A stretch of DNA of 64,000 nt from Diphasiastrum complanatum. Taxonomy: Eukaryota; Streptophyta; Lycopodiopsida; Lycopodiales; Lycopodiaceae. The notes beneath the pieces are model-generated. The model worked only from the letters and a program-made list of their open reading frames with translations. It was not told the DNA's origin and did no database searches. A program made the translations under genes and the position numbers. Position 1 is the first letter of the stretch; each line of letters opens with the position of its first letter. The DNA is taken from contig CM055113.1 in assembly GCA_029204225.1 (NCBI GenBank), positions 27,122,995 to 27,186,994 of the forward strand, read 5' to 3'. Below, piece after piece: positions 21,813 through 33,292 of this stretch.

Positions 21813-22596
21813 ATGTCACGGAAGTTTTTTTTTTTTCTTGTTTCATGTTCATCCTCTTTCTTCCGATTCGCGAACAATTTTCTATCTTTGAATTTTCTTT
21901 TCGTGCAGAAGCTCTTACGGGATCCCAGACACTCGACTACGCATAACAAAACATGTTTTATTCTAGCAATCAAGAGGCACAGCACAAGGCCAAGAGATAC
22001 ACGAAATAGAGCGGGTATATTGTCAATTTGGTTTCAGAGCGAGATCGTCAGTGTCTCGCTCGTTGGCGGATTGACTCTCTGCTCTTTCGTTGTGTTCTGC
22101 TCGTTGGCAGACTTTCATGCACAACTATGGTATTTTTGCTTTCTTACTCTATTCGCTAAGTCTTTCTCTATTTCTTACAGATCTATGTGTTCACTATCTC
22201 TCTACTTTTTGCTATGATCCAGAGAGGATTGTTTATACCTCCACCATGTGGAGTTTACAAGATAGCTAAACGTAGAATCACAAGACTAGTTAACGCTAAT
22301 TAGCTAGTTAGTTACTCTCTGTCATTGCTATTCGCTTTAGCTGGGCATAAAGCCCGTTGAGCTGGCAGCTGGCAGCGCGAAGGAGTTCTCTTCGTTTGTT
22401 CCGTTCTTTTCGTATTCTTTGTTCTGCGCCCCTTTTGCGGTTTGCAATCCTGGAGATGTGTTTACGATTCGCGATTGATTCGCGAATCGTTCACGCTTTG
22501 AGTCAAAGACACGTTGACTGTCGTGAATTGTTCTCGTTTGACCTTCATGTCTTGTTCGTGCTGCGACACAGTTGCAAGAGTTCACCATTTCTGACA
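21813..22596 (-). repeat. 3' LTR of copia family E (left border uncertain)
   Basis: On the minus strand TGTCAGAAATGG begins right after a polypurine tract (CAAGAGGGAG) that closes an RNase H gene end. About 370 bases in is a TATA box (GGAGGTATAAACAATCC, near 22225-22245). The left border is not fixed; AATGTCACGG at 21811 is one candidate since TGTCA would mirror the start. Confidence 0.6.
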
Positions 22597-22905
22597 CTCC
22601 CTCTTGAACCTTGCAGTTTTGTTCGTTCAATCCAATTGCCTCTCTTTGCTTGGTAAAGAGTGGTTTGTCGAGCGGTTTCATGAGGAGATCTGCAATCATA
22701 CTTTCTGATTTTATGAACTAGACCTAGAGCTCTCCTTTCGAGATCAAATCTTGAATGTGATGGTACTTCAAAGTAATGTGCTTCATCTTTGAATGGAAGA
22801 CAGGATCCTGGGACAGATAGATGGCACTCTGTGAGTTCATCATCATCGTGCTTGGCCCCTCTTGGGGTATCCTGATTGCCTCCAATATCAAACTGACTAT
22901 TGTTC
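22597..22905 (-). pseudogene. copia RNase H C-terminus (family E)
   Basis: Minus strand: NSQSAIYLSQDPVFHSKMKH, ITLKYHHIQDLI, one stop, ESMIADLLMKPLDKPLF, then EAIGL at the end. This is the last third of a copia RNase H with the DNQSA motif changed to NSQSA (catalytic Asp lost). It is followed by its polypurine tract and LTR on the left and cut at about 22905 by gypsy sequence on the right. Confidence 0.85.
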
Positions 22906-23700
22906 CTATTTGGACAGTAGAGGCGTTAGAAGACTTTGAAAAGTTAAAAAAAACATTTACTTCAGCACCAATACTGTGTTCTCCAGATTGGATGATTGAA
23001 TTTCATGCTCATACGGATGTCTCAAAATATGCCATTGGATCAATTTTGATGCAGCCATGTGACTATAAGAAGGATTATCCTATACGATTTGCAAGCAGAC
23101 AGCTTACAGATCCAGATAAGAATTATTCAACAACAAAACGTGAAGCGTTAGCCATGAATTTTTCTGTTCAGAAATTTTGTCACTATCTCATGGAAATGCA
23201 CTTTGCAGTTTATACGGATCACCAACTGTTACTTTACTTGGTAAACAAGACATGCAATACTGGACGTATTGCAAGATGGTTATTGTTATTGATTGAATTT
23301 GATCTTCGAATTGTGGTTCGAAAGGGCAAGCAACATTATCTAGTCGATCACGTTTCACGAATCGAATTCACACTAGTTAATATTGAAGTGGATGATGAGT
23401 TACCAGATGCTACATTGTTCTATGTCGAAACATTACCTGAGTGGGCAGCGGATATTGTTGAGTACCTTATGCTAGGACAGACAAATGATTCTTTGAAAAA
23501 AGTACAGAAGAGACAATTGATTCATAAGGCTCAACCTTATCAATTGATTGCAAGACAATAGTATCGTCGTAGATCAGACAATCGAAGATGTGTTTTACCA
23601 CATGCAGTACTAGATTTAATCATGTTTTTACATAATAGCATGGGCGAAGGACACTTCTCTACAGATATTACTGTTTGCAAACTTTTGCAATCAAGTTAGA
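22906..23700 (+). pseudogene. Ty3/gypsy RNase H and integrase zinc-binding start
   Basis: Plus strand: VEALEDFEKLKKTFTSAPIL, HTDVSKYAIGSILMQ, RFASRQLTDPDKNYSTTKRE, VYTDHQLLLYLV, RIARWLLLLIEFDLRIV, LVDHVSRI, the full gypsy RNase H series with Asp, Glu and Asp retained. After a spacer, RRCVLPHAVLDLIMFLHNSM, GEGHFSTDITVCKLL matches the H..H part of the integrase zinc finger, then a stop at 23698. RT is missing on the left and the rest of integrase on the right, where it switches to copia integrase. The long frame (22821-23561) keeps most residues. Confidence 0.9.
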
Positions 23701-26182
23701 GAACAAGCCAAAACAGCGAAGTCCTTTATGTCACTAATGCTTAGTGACTTATGTGGTCCTATGCGCGTATTTGGGCCAATTCTATATTTCATTACATTTA
23801 TTGATGATTTCTCCCGGTTCACCAAAGTCATATTCATAAAGTACAAATCAGAAGCATTCAATTACTTCAAAGAATTCAAGAAATATGTTGAGAATCAGAT
23901 TGGTCAGAGAATCAAGGCCCTACGGTCTGATTTAGGGGGAGAATATTTATCAAATGAAATGGCAGACTACCTTTCATCATGTAGCATGCACCATCAGTTC
24001 ATAGCCAGCAACACTTTACAACAAAATGGCGTAATTGAGTAAAAGAACAGAACATTATTGGAAGCTGTATGATCCATGATTGTCAACGCTCAATTGCCCT
24101 AGAATTTTTGGGCTAAAGCAATTTCTACAGTCTGCTATCTGCAAAATTATTCTAGCATAAAGGCAGTCGACTCAAGACACCGTTTGAAGCCTACTATGGC
24201 TACAAACCAAGTCTGAAACACTTACATGTATTCGGATGTCTCTACTATGATCAAATTCCATCTGATCTGAGAAAGAAGTTATTAGACCCAGTAAGCCATA
24301 AGTATATCTTTATCGGCTCTTCAATGTCACACAAGACATATCGTATCTATGATATTGATACAGGTCAGACTCAGTCAGCCATGATGTTGTCTTTCTTAAA
24401 GACAAATTCCATAATTTCAAGCAGAAGCAGTCAATGCAGGAGTCTGTCATAGCACCTCCATTCTCCATCGATAGCCACAAGCTGAAGCTATCTCGATCAT
24501 TTACCCAGGAGAAACATCTACACAAGCACCTACAATTTGAAGGTCTGCTAGACAATGACAGCAACCTGATTGCTTTGTCCCTTAGGCATTCATCAGTTAT
24601 GATGAACTTGCCAATGTTGCAGAAGCACTGTCAATGCCCATTGCATATGAATAGAAAGCTGCCATGGATGCTGAGTACCATTCCTTGATGAAGAACAAGA
24701 CCTGACTCCCGTAGGTATACAGCCTATTGACTCTAAATGGATCTTCAAGCTAAAGCTTAAGCCAGATGGATCAATATCCAAATGGAAAGCTCGTTTAGTG
24801 CTTAAAGGATTTGAGCAAATGTGTGGAATAGATTACACTAACACCTTTAGTCTAGTGGTAAAGCATCAATCTATTCACACCTTGACGGCTATAGCTGCTA
24901 TAGAGGATTTGGACATTCACCAAATAGACATCCAAACAACATTCCTTCACGAATTTAGACAAGAAGATATATTCATCTATCAACCAAAAGGTTACGTCCT
25001 TCAAGGCAAAGAGCATTTGGTATGTAAATTGCATAAGGCATTGTATGGTCTCAAGCAAGCTCCCAAGGCCTGGTATGATAGAATAAATCACTTCTTGTTG
25101 CAAAATAACTTCACTTCTTGCTCTACAGACTCTAATGTATATCTCAGACGAAAAGGTCAAGCTATGTTATAATAGCATTATATGTTGATGATTCCTTAAT
25201 CATTAGAAATTCAAATTAGTTATTATAGGAAACCAAATCTCTGATTTCATTAGAATTTGAAATGACTGACTTAGGCCCAGTCCATTACCTACTCAGTATG
25301 GAGATTCACAAAGTCGCGCAGGCAGAAAGATTACAATAAGCCAAGAGTCCTATCTAAACAATGTACTTCACAGATATGGCATGAAGGATTGCAAGCCTAT
25401 AGACACACCTATGGATCCGGGATCTAAGCTATCCAAAGATATGTGCCCTAGAACTAAAGCAAATTAGCAAGAAATGTGTAGGTATCCTTATCAGTCTATC
25501 ATAGGATCTGTAATGTACTCTATGGTCTACACACGACCTGATCTAGCATATGCCGTAAGCACACTGCCTCAATACATGTCCAATCCAGGCTTACAACACT
25601 GGAAAGCTCTGCAAAGAGTTCTGAGGTACATTCAAGCTTCAAAGCACTATGCCTTGAGCTACAATGGTAATACAGAAGTTAAACTCACACTGACCACCTA
25701 TTCAAATTCAAATTGGGCAGGAGACATAGATACCAGAAAATCCACATCAGGTATATTTGTTTCCTTGCAGGAGGACCTATTTCATGGAACAACAGAAAGC
25801 AAAAATGCATTTCATTGTCCTCTACAGAATCTGAATATGTTGTAGCTACATCACCAGTGTAAGGAGATAATTGGCTAAGGAGGCTGTTGTAGGATCTACA
25901 ATTCTCATAGATTGGTCCAACAATACTCCAGTGTGACAATCAAAGCTGCATAGCTCTATCTCTAAACCCAAGAACTCATAATAGAACTAAACACATAGAA
26001 GTTCAGTTCCATTTTCTTAGAGAGAATTCAGAACCAAGATGTTGTACTAAGTTATTGTCATACAGACAGTATATTGGCTGATATTTTGACAAAGCCTTTG
26101 TCTAGAGATAAACATTCTACCTTAGTAGATATGATAAATCTTAATTGTAGTTCAGATTCATAGTAGTTAGCTTAAGGGGGAG
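23701..26182 (+). pseudogene. copia integrase-RT-RNase H, heavily mutated (family B)
   Basis: Integrase core MLSDLCGPMRVFG...FIDDFSRFTKV, IKALRSDLGGEYLSNE, QQNGVIE then a stop; the integrase end is unreadable through many stops (24040-24590). RT: DSKWIFKLKLKPDGS, WKARLVLKGFEQ, IQTTFLHEF, KALYGLKQAPKAWYDR, YVDDSLI near 25180. RNase H: IGSVMYSMVYTRPDLAY, NSNWAGDIDTRKSTSG, LSSTESEYVVA, CDNQSCIALSLNP, TKHIEVQFHFLREN. There are more than a dozen stops and frameshifts. The gene end leads through AAGGGGGAG into the LTR at 26183. Confidence 0.9.
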
Positions 26183-27006
26183 TGTTGGAATTTAATCTAA
26201 CACCTACTCATCCTAGTTGCCCTCCTTTCTTCTCTGATTTTTACTCTCTCAAATGCCACCCACAGAAAATGAACTATTTTTCAACAGTTTGCATATTTAC
26301 TCTAATAGTCGCTACAGTCTACATATTTACTCAGCTTTTTGAACAGGCGAAAAACCCGACACCCAACACTGTCACCAAAGTTTCATCTTCCTGAGCAACT
26401 AAGTGTCTAGCAACACTTCTAAAGTTGTTTTTGGGCCATTTAGGCACTTCTAGAATAGCGACACTTTGCAAAAACTCGACACTGTATTCTTACATGCAAT
26501 TATGACAAGCGACACTTTGCAAAAATTCGACACTGCATTACATGCAGTTTATGACAGGTGACAATTGGGGCAAAAAGCGACACTGCATTTTTACATCCAG
26601 TTTATGACAGACGACAATTAGGGCAAAAAATGACACTGCATTTTTACATGCAATATATGACAAGCGACACTTGTGAAGAAAAACCCAACACTGTAGTTTT
26701 ACACGGGATTCTACATAGGCAAAAAGCCCAACACTCTGTAGAAATACATAGGATTTTAAGAACAGATTGTCTACGTCTTCACGCTCCAATAACGACTAAT
26801 TTAATTAATCAGTTAATCAGTTGTTAAGTAATCTTGTAAATATAAAATTAGAATAAAGCAAAATCTTGCAGTTGCTATGAATGTAAATGAGTGTTTGAAG
26901 ATAGAGAGGTTAGATATCAGAAGTCATTAGATGTCTTAAAAGTCATCTGACAGAGATTAAATGACCAGGACGGATCTTCAGTAGCTGACTTCTCAGAGTT
27001 AGTCAT

Positions 27007-27037
<31 letters not shown>

Positions 27038-27477
27038 CTTTAGCAATTGTTTTGAATCTGTCAATAAGATCACTAGCTTATCAGCGCATTTGTATTGTGG
27101 TCTAATCATTGTTACTACAACTTAATATACAAATTCGCTATTGTCCTACATCTGTTCGCATTCTTGTTGAATGAATCTATCTCTCACTCCTCTTACACAA
27201 ACGCCATTATCAGAAAAATGTATGGCTGTCTCTGACGCCTAAATTAACTCTACATTCTCTCTTCACATCAGATTATCATAATTAGAAGATTGCATGGCTG
27301 TCACAGACGCCTAATCGTTTTTGCAATCTCTCTTTCACGGCAGTCTAAGACTTTTACTTTGATAATTTGATACAACACAAAAGAACAGCTCACATCTTCG
27401 TTCTCTAAGTAATTCACGATCCAGTTAAGCACAGTCATCATTGTGCCTTCATTAATCGTCTTTCCTTTCTAGCAACA
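26183..27477 (+). repeat. LTR of copia family B (complete, 1295 bp)
   Basis: Starts TGTTGGAATT directly after polypurine tract TTAAGGGGGAG and ends TTTCTAGCAACA, giving TGTTG/CAACA terminal inverted repeats. It contains four to five ~51-bp tandem units centred on CGACACTGCATTTTTACATG (about 26477-26690) and a TA run at 27006-27034. It is followed by a PBS, so it is bordered by an element's 3' end on one side and a 5' leader on the other. Confidence 0.9.
27006..27034. repeat. (TA)n microsatellite inside LTR
   Basis: Pure dinucleotide run at the same LTR position as 11226-11262, but shorter. Confidence 0.95.
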
Positions 27478-27542
27478 AATAGTGGTATCAGAGCTGATAA
27501 TTTTCCATATCCCACAGAGTGGTATTAGAGCCGATTTACATC
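27478..27542 (+). promoter_or_regulatory. PBS and truncated leader downstream of the family B LTR
   Basis: TGGTATCAGAGC at 27483-27494 follows the LTR by five bases, then TGGTATTAGAGC at about 27520-27531. The leader matches the reverse complement of 10715-10780 and stops at about 27542. 27543-27880 shows no recognisable feature. Confidence 0.85.
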
Positions 27543-27879
27543 ATGTTCGACTTGAGAGATGGAAATGGTAGACTCCCCTATTTATAAAATGCCACAGTCC
27601 ATGGATGTTTTGAATTTTTGAATGTCCCAACTATTGGGAGAGAATATTTTGACTTCTCAAGAATTACACTATGGTTAAGCACTAGTGACGTTTGATGTGA
27701 CACTCATGAGGTACATGGCATGCACATGTAAAGATGTGTGGACAAATGCATAAAGAAGTTGGAAAATGACATTTTGATTTTTTAGTGTTATTTTTCTCTC
27801 TCCTATATGGCATTTCTTATAGGGCCCTCTTCAGGCCCATATTTTTTTAGTGAATGATTTTTTTTTTCATGAGTCATTA

Positions 27880-28884
27880 GAGAAGTTCCCGATGTAAGAA
27901 GAGCCATTTGTCAAAAGACATCCCTAAATTCATGTATGATTTGTTCTTTCATTGCTTGTTCATAATCTAAATTTATTGAGTTAAGAATTGCTGAGAATTC
28001 ACAACCATTTAGATTCATTTCAGGAACATCCATAACTGGAATAGCGCAAATAGAAAAAACTGCATAATTAGACTAATCCAATGCTTCCATTTCATTAACT
28101 GTATAAATATTATCCAACGGACGTACAAAATTACTGCCAAATAAAGTAACTCTCTTATCACCCTCCTTGAAAGTGAGAACATGTTTCTCAAAATCAATTA
28201 TCAGAAAAGAAAATTTACTAAATAACCTCTCGTAACCTAAAATTAAATCTGTACTAATTCTATGTGTCCTTGCACCAAAACTGGGAGCTTCGGGACTTTT
28301 ACGTTCCAAGTCTCCAACTCCGCTCCTGAAGCTAGATAAACTTTATATCTATGATTGTTGGCTTCAGTTTCCAAGCTTAGTTTCTGCATAAGACGAAAAT
28401 TAATAAAATTATTAGTTGCCAATAGAATACTCACTTCTTGATCTTTAACTGTGCCAATTAAGCAGAAAAGTTCATTAGGCAAGAAAGAAGTAATACTGAA
28501 ATAGCATTCACACTCACAATCTGTCAGGTTTATTTCCAAAGTCTTACCATTGCCTCCAGGGATTTCAATCAAATGAGCAGACACTTTCTTCCTTTCTGGA
28601 CAAAATTTCATCATATGTCTAGGCTTCTTACAGACGAAACATAAGTTCTCTTTCTTAGCCTTTTCCCGGGACATAGGTATATTAAATCTTTTTCTCTTCA
28701 GCTTCGTGGATTTCGATGTTGCTTGATCTAATTCGTCAAAATATTTTGCTTGGTCTGGACCACGCTTCTTTCTCTTTTTGGTTTTCAAAGTGGTTGGAAT
28801 TTGCGCAAACTGCTTCCTGGATGCCACCACCATGGAATCATATGCTTTTGAAATCCAAAACGCATGCTCAAGGCTTTGAAGCAC
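27880..28884 (-). pseudogene. gypsy zinc knuckle and aspartic protease
   Basis: Minus strand from 28884: basic linker with KKRKKRGPDQAKYF, zinc knuckle CFVCKKPRHMMKFC (CX2CX4HX4C intact), ~30-residue spacer, then a protease-like block FCLIGTVKDQEVSILLATNNFINF, in which the expected D-S/T-G catalytic triad is replaced by ATN, followed by ELETWNVKVPKLPVLVQGH and, in another frame, ISTDLILGYERLFSKFSFLI and FGSNFV. Loss of the catalytic Asp means that the protease was inactive before or apart from the frameshift. It lines up with the split fragments at 4380-4510 and 5489-5720. Confidence 0.85.
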
Positions 28885-29430
28885 ATTTCATCTACATTTA
28901 TTTTGATAGTCGGTTGGCAAAGGACAAACTGTCAAACTGACAACTTTGCATCGAATGATGGAACCACCCTATTCCATAGGTCCATAATTTTTTCGATATA
29001 AGAGTCTAAACTCTTTGTACCCTTTTTGCAGTTCACGAACTTTAGGTAGTAGTCAGTGTCATCCGCAATTATGAAAGCTTTCTTGAAAACTTCGCAAACG
29101 CATCCCAAGTAGTTGGCTTCACGGGTAAATCTCGCCACCACGATGACGCTTTGCCGCGTAAAAACAGCACGTTGCTTTTAATTTTCTTCTCATTTGAAAC
29201 TCCGTGCAGGTTGAAGTAACTGCTCCACTTAGCTAGCCAGTCCTCGACGACTTCAAGTTTCTTTTCTCTCCCGAATAAATCTCCATTTGAAATTCGAAAT
29301 TATCAATTTGACTTGATTTAATAAGACCTCCATTTGTTGGTCTCTTATCTGATTACGATTATTCATATCGTTGAGTGCCGTACTCAACTGCTGACAAATA
29401 ACCATATAAGATGATGCACCTAAATTTGGA
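28885..29430 (-). pseudogene. gypsy gag capsid domain
   Basis: Minus strand from about 29430: DMNNRNQIRDQQMEVLLNQ, then in another frame GDLFGREKKLEVVEDWLAKW, FNLHGVSNEKKIKSNVLFLR, GKASSWWRDL, TTWDAFAK, and, after a frameshift, VFKKAFIIADDTDYYLKFVN, KGTKSLDSYIEKIMDLWNR. This is the canonical order of the gypsy Retrotrans_gag domain (W..YF.LHG, LLFLRGKAS.WW, W..F). It continues into the zinc knuckle at 28650. Frame changes occur near 29110 and 28930. Confidence 0.85.
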
Positions 29431-30385
29431 GATCAACCTCCCAAAATTCACCAAAAATGGTCAATTTCCTACATGCCCAATTGCTGGAATTCTTGGCTCT
29501 AACTTCAAGGATAGCTTCTAAAGAGTATGATTGATCTCTCTACAAGCTCTACTTGGTGTTTTATAGCCAGCTACTATCAAATTATATGAAAAAACAAGCA
29601 AAACTCATGATTTTTGGCTTTTTTTTGGTTTTTTCATCATGACCAAGTAGAAGCATCCAATCAAACTCTAGAAGCTTCACCCCCAAGCCAAGGATTAGGA
29701 AGCATGAAAGTAGAGTGAGAGTCTAGCAATGAACCAACCACAAATGTGAGGAATAGGATGAGAGCCTGAACCAACCACAAACGTGAGGAAGAGTGAGTTT
29801 GGCCTCTTCTTATAGAGCCATGAACCACCTGTGCACATAGACATGCAAGGTCCTAACTCTCCTATACATAGATACCTCTAGAATAGAGTCTCTATGCTTG
29901 GATCCTCTATTCATAGAATTGTTATTGATAATTCTCAGTCCCAAACCTTGTACTAACTCCATTTAGTGTGTTCTGGGCCTAACAAGAATATTAGTTACTT
30001 TCGGGTCTTGTCCAGTATGATGTGGCATAACTAACAGCTTGATTCACTGGAGTACCGTGTATCCAAGAATTGGAGTATACTGAATCCTATGTACTGATCA
30101 TGGACATGACACTTATCAACATTTGGAAGGTTCTAGGTCTATTTCAAACAATAGACTAGATTCAATGCACCTAAATCAACCAATAACAATAGGTCTATAT
30201 CCGACCTCATCAACTTGCCTACCTTGCCAAAAATAGTAAATCAACTATTCTTAGGCCTTATTCACAATATAAAGTTTATCTTTAAGTTTAAAATGCATAT
30301 TGGCCAAAATTGTCATTTTTACTAGACATGATAAATCTCAACTAGTTGACAATTTCTCACAATGATTATGTTTGGCAATGACTTG
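29431..30385 (-). repeat. probable leader and LTR DNA of the minus-strand gypsy element
   Basis: No ORF. On the minus strand GGCTATAAAACACC (about 29559-29572) is a good TATA box in the position expected for an LTR promoter upstream of the gag at 29430. A short imperfect duplication (GAACCAACCACAAAYGTGAGGAA, near 29733-29795) is present. LTR borders and PBS were not identified. Confidence 0.4.
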
Positions 30386-30389
30386 ATTA

Positions 30390-31364
30390 TGATGGAAAGA
30401 GAAATTGAAGGAACAGTTTGAAATGATCTTGGAGAAATTGATTATTGTCTAGGCACAAAGATTAAGAGGAATAGAGAGAAGACTCTTGTTAGGCATAAAG
30501 CAGAGGCAATATGTTAAAGACACCTAAAAAAATACAATATGGAGGAATGCTCAACAGTAAGCACACCATTGGAGGCAGGGGTCAAACTTAATAGAGAGAT
30601 GTGCCTAATTGATTATAAAGAGAAGGAAGGCATCATGTGTCATTGCCCATATAGCAGGCTGATATGATCATTTATGTATGCTATGGTCTACACTAGACCA
30701 GATATAATAGCATGATAGGATCATTAATGTATGCTATGGTCTACACTAGACCAGATATAGCTAATGTTGTAGGGAAGCTTAGCCAATATTCCTCAAATCC
30801 AGGAAGCGAGCATTGGAACGCTGCAAGAAGGTTGTTACCATATTTGAAGGGCATCATGAACTTAGGAATAACATATTGTGGATATAATAAGGATGTTGCA
30901 AGTTCTACAGAGAGTTAGATTGGGGTGGCGACATAGACGATCCCAAGTCCACAAGTGGGTATATGTTCATGATGGTTGGGGATGCAGCGACTTGGGGAAG
31001 CACCAAACAACGTTCTGTAACTCTATCATCCACAGAGGCTGAATTTGTTGGCCTATGTCAGGCGGTGAAAGAATATATATGGATAACCAACTTTTGCAAG
31101 GAGGCTGGGGTCGGAGCTGACATATTCAAGATGCTTACTGACAATCAAGGGGTGATTCATTTGTGCAAAAATGGCCGCTTCCACAAAAGCATCAAGCATA
31201 TCAGCCTTGAATATCATTATGTCAAGGATTTAGTGCAATCTAGTTATGTAGATGTTAGTTATTGTAACATTGATGATATGATGGCTGACAAAATGACAAA
31301 GGGACTAGGTAGAGATAAGTTTATAAAAGTTATGAAGCATGATAAGTATGGGAAGCATAGATGA
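30390..31364 (+). pseudogene. copia RT thumb and RNase H remnant
   Basis: Decayed RT part (LKEQFEM, EIDYCLGTKIKRN, EECSTVSTPLEAGVKL) leads to SLMYAMVYTRPDIANVVG, SQYSSNPGSEHWNAARRLL, then a small frame slip at about 30915 to LDWGGDIDDPKSTSGY, LSSTEAEFVGLCQAVKEY, LTDNQGVIHLCKN, SIKHISLEYHYVKDLV, DDMMADKMTKGLGRDKF. RNase H catalytic Asp, Glu and Asp remain. The last 134 codons are open. A 53-bp duplication at 30661-30766 repeats the YAMVYTRPDI segment. No polypurine tract or LTR is evident after the stop, so the 3' end is lost. Confidence 0.88.
30661..30766. repeat. 53-bp tandem duplication within copia RNase H remnant
   Basis: GATATGATCATTTATGTATG... at 30661 and GATAGGATCATTAATGTATG... at 30714 repeat with a 53-base period; the first ~46 bases are nearly identical. 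It breaks the frame, so it arose after the element lost function or caused that loss. Confidence 0.9.
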
Positions 31365-31549
31365 ACCTTCTGCAATCGAGCTCATTAATTATCGCCTTAC
31401 AGACCTGAGCAAATAAACTTGCCTCATTGAGCGTGGTGCTCATGGACTTATAACACGCTAAACAAACACAAAACAGACTTTTGCAATTGATCATATTTAG
31501 AAGTTAGGTAGCATAAAAACTTCTCACAACATAAATGAAAATTTAATGA

Positions 31550-31640
31550 ATACAGAAAGAAAAAGTGGGGGGTTGCTGATTTACAAGGATACAGAAAGGA
31601 AAAAGTGCATGATTGCTAATTTACAAGGAAATACAGAAGT
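31550..31640. repeat. ~39-bp imperfect tandem duplication
   Basis: ATACAGAAAGAAAAAGTGGGG...GCTGATTTACAAGG is followed by ATACAGAAAGGAAAAAGTGC...GCTAATTTACAAGG. 31365-32100 otherwise shows no gene. Confidence 0.8.
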
Positions 31641-32108
31641 AACTTTTCAATCAGAAACTGGTTCCAAATGAAAATTCCACCTCTAATTTTTTAAGCTCTC
31701 AAAAAAAAAGTGTCTACTAGATGACTTGGTGGATGGCAAGAGAAAGAGCCTGGCCTCATGCATGTTCAAACACCTGCATATCGGATGTGCAAATCCAAGG
31801 CATAGTTGCCAAGGAACGGGAACAATGGAATGACCCTTGGGAACAGGAACATATTAAAGAAAGTGGGAATGTGAGAACACCATGTGATCATTCTAAACCA
31901 TCAAATGAAAACTTCATAGTTCACACATTCAAATGAAAGGTATATGACATGAACTTAAACAATTTCGAAATGCAAAATAAATAAAAACATTGTTCCTTGT
32001 GTTTAGGAATGCAGGAACACGTTCCCAGAAGTTCCTTGTGTCCAGGAACATGAAAACACGTTCCCAAAGAGTGAAAACGGTAAACCATGATCCAATTAGG
32101 TGTCAGAG

Positions 32109-32515
32109 GTGGAGGTGCAAGATCTTTTGTTCCTGGATGTGGATAACATCCATGAATTAACTCAACCCAGGCATAACCCATGTTCTGGTTTCCACTTGTT
32201 GCCACTTCTCCATTGCCAACCATAGTAGACATTGGAGCGCAGGTTCTTGACATGTTGAAATATGGAAAAGCCATGTAGTTACTGGCCCCTGCACCTCCAG
32301 ATCTCGGGATTCATCCTGACAGTGAAGGCATCATGTGGCCACCAAGTTCCAACACATGCATGTTTCAGTAAGTGCACATCTAGGAAGGATCCAAAAACTA
32401 TGCACCAGAAGTAGATGTGCAAAATCCTGGTTCCTGGATGTATCCACATCCAAGAAATATCATAACCAATTAGCGCCCATGTTCTATTTTCCCTCATTTC
32501 TTTTGCCATTTCCCT
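32109..32515 (-). pseudogene. unrecognised coding-like sequence with 300-bp internal duplication
   Basis: On the minus strand two blocks about 300 bases apart (32109-32215 and 32409-32515) encode related peptides: NMGYAWVELIHGCYPHPGTK and NRTWALIGYDISWMWIHPGT, sharing a G-C-x-HPGT-like core. Between them GGHMMPSL and MAFPYFNMSRTCAPM look protein-like. A stop interrupts them. I do not recognise the family. A degraded host exon or captured gene piece is possible. Confidence 0.3.
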
Positions 32516-32559
32516 CCAATATCACAAGAAACTTTTAATCTATATAGGAAAAATAAAGG

Positions 32560-32837
32560 ATTCTCCATATAATTTCTTATACAAAAACAAACATATCTAA
32601 GGAAAGTGCCAACCACTAAAAAATGAACACTTCCTAGTTTATAAATCTAGGAAATCCACAATCAAATTTCTTATATAAGAAATTTAAGCCATTCTATATT
32701 TTCCTAGTTACAATTTCCTACATAGGAAATCTGATGTTGGATTCCTTTGAAAAGTAGACTAGGAAATATTCAATTTTTTCCTAAATAGCAATTTCCCTAG
32801 TTATGTTTATTTTTGTATAGGAAATTATATGGAGAAT
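32560..32837. mobile_element. MITE-like element with ~35-bp terminal inverted repeats
   Basis: Left end ATTCTCCATATAATTTCTTA and the reverse complement of the right end ATTCTCCATATAATTTCCTA match at 19 of 20 bases, and the match continues through TACAAAAAYAAACAT. The 278-bp interior is AT-rich with several CTAGGAAAT motifs and no ORF, as expected for a non-autonomous TIR element. No clear target duplication was seen. Confidence 0.8.
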
Positions 32838-33100
32838 ACTTATTCTTTTATGTAAAAAGAAATAAAAATAAATTTAACTTGATAATATATCTTAATTGAA
32901 GTAAAAACATGCCATTAACTCTAATAAATTTTCAAAAAACAATTTAAATTATCAAATTATTGTCACACTTTTTTTAAAAATTTGAACAATAAACACAACT
33001 TTTTAAATTTACGCAAATCGTTTTACTCAATATTTATAAAATCTATATTTCTTACTAGTCAGAAAAAACAAGAAAATCATGTTACTTGAATGATAACAAC

Positions 33101-33292
33101 CAAAAACCAACATACTTGCATATTAACTTCAATATACTCCAATACCCAATATCTCTTTTGTTTTTACGAAGAGCTATTTTGCCTTTATACAAAAGGCAAA
33201 AACCAACATACTTACATATTAACTTCAATGTCCTCCAATACCAAACATCTCTTTTGTTTTTCATGAACAACTATTTTGCCTTTATACAAAAG
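33101..33292. repeat. 96-bp tandem duplication
   Basis: Copies 33101-33196 and 33197-33292 both start CAAAAACCAACATACTT and end in GCCTTTATACAAAAGG, with about ten differences. The surroundings (32838-33780) are very AT-rich and otherwise empty. Confidence 0.92.

Noticed and set aside
22357-22656. Plus-strand ORF within 21813-22596
   Set aside because: Lies in an LTR whose orientation is fixed by the minus-strand RNase H, polypurine tract and TATA box.
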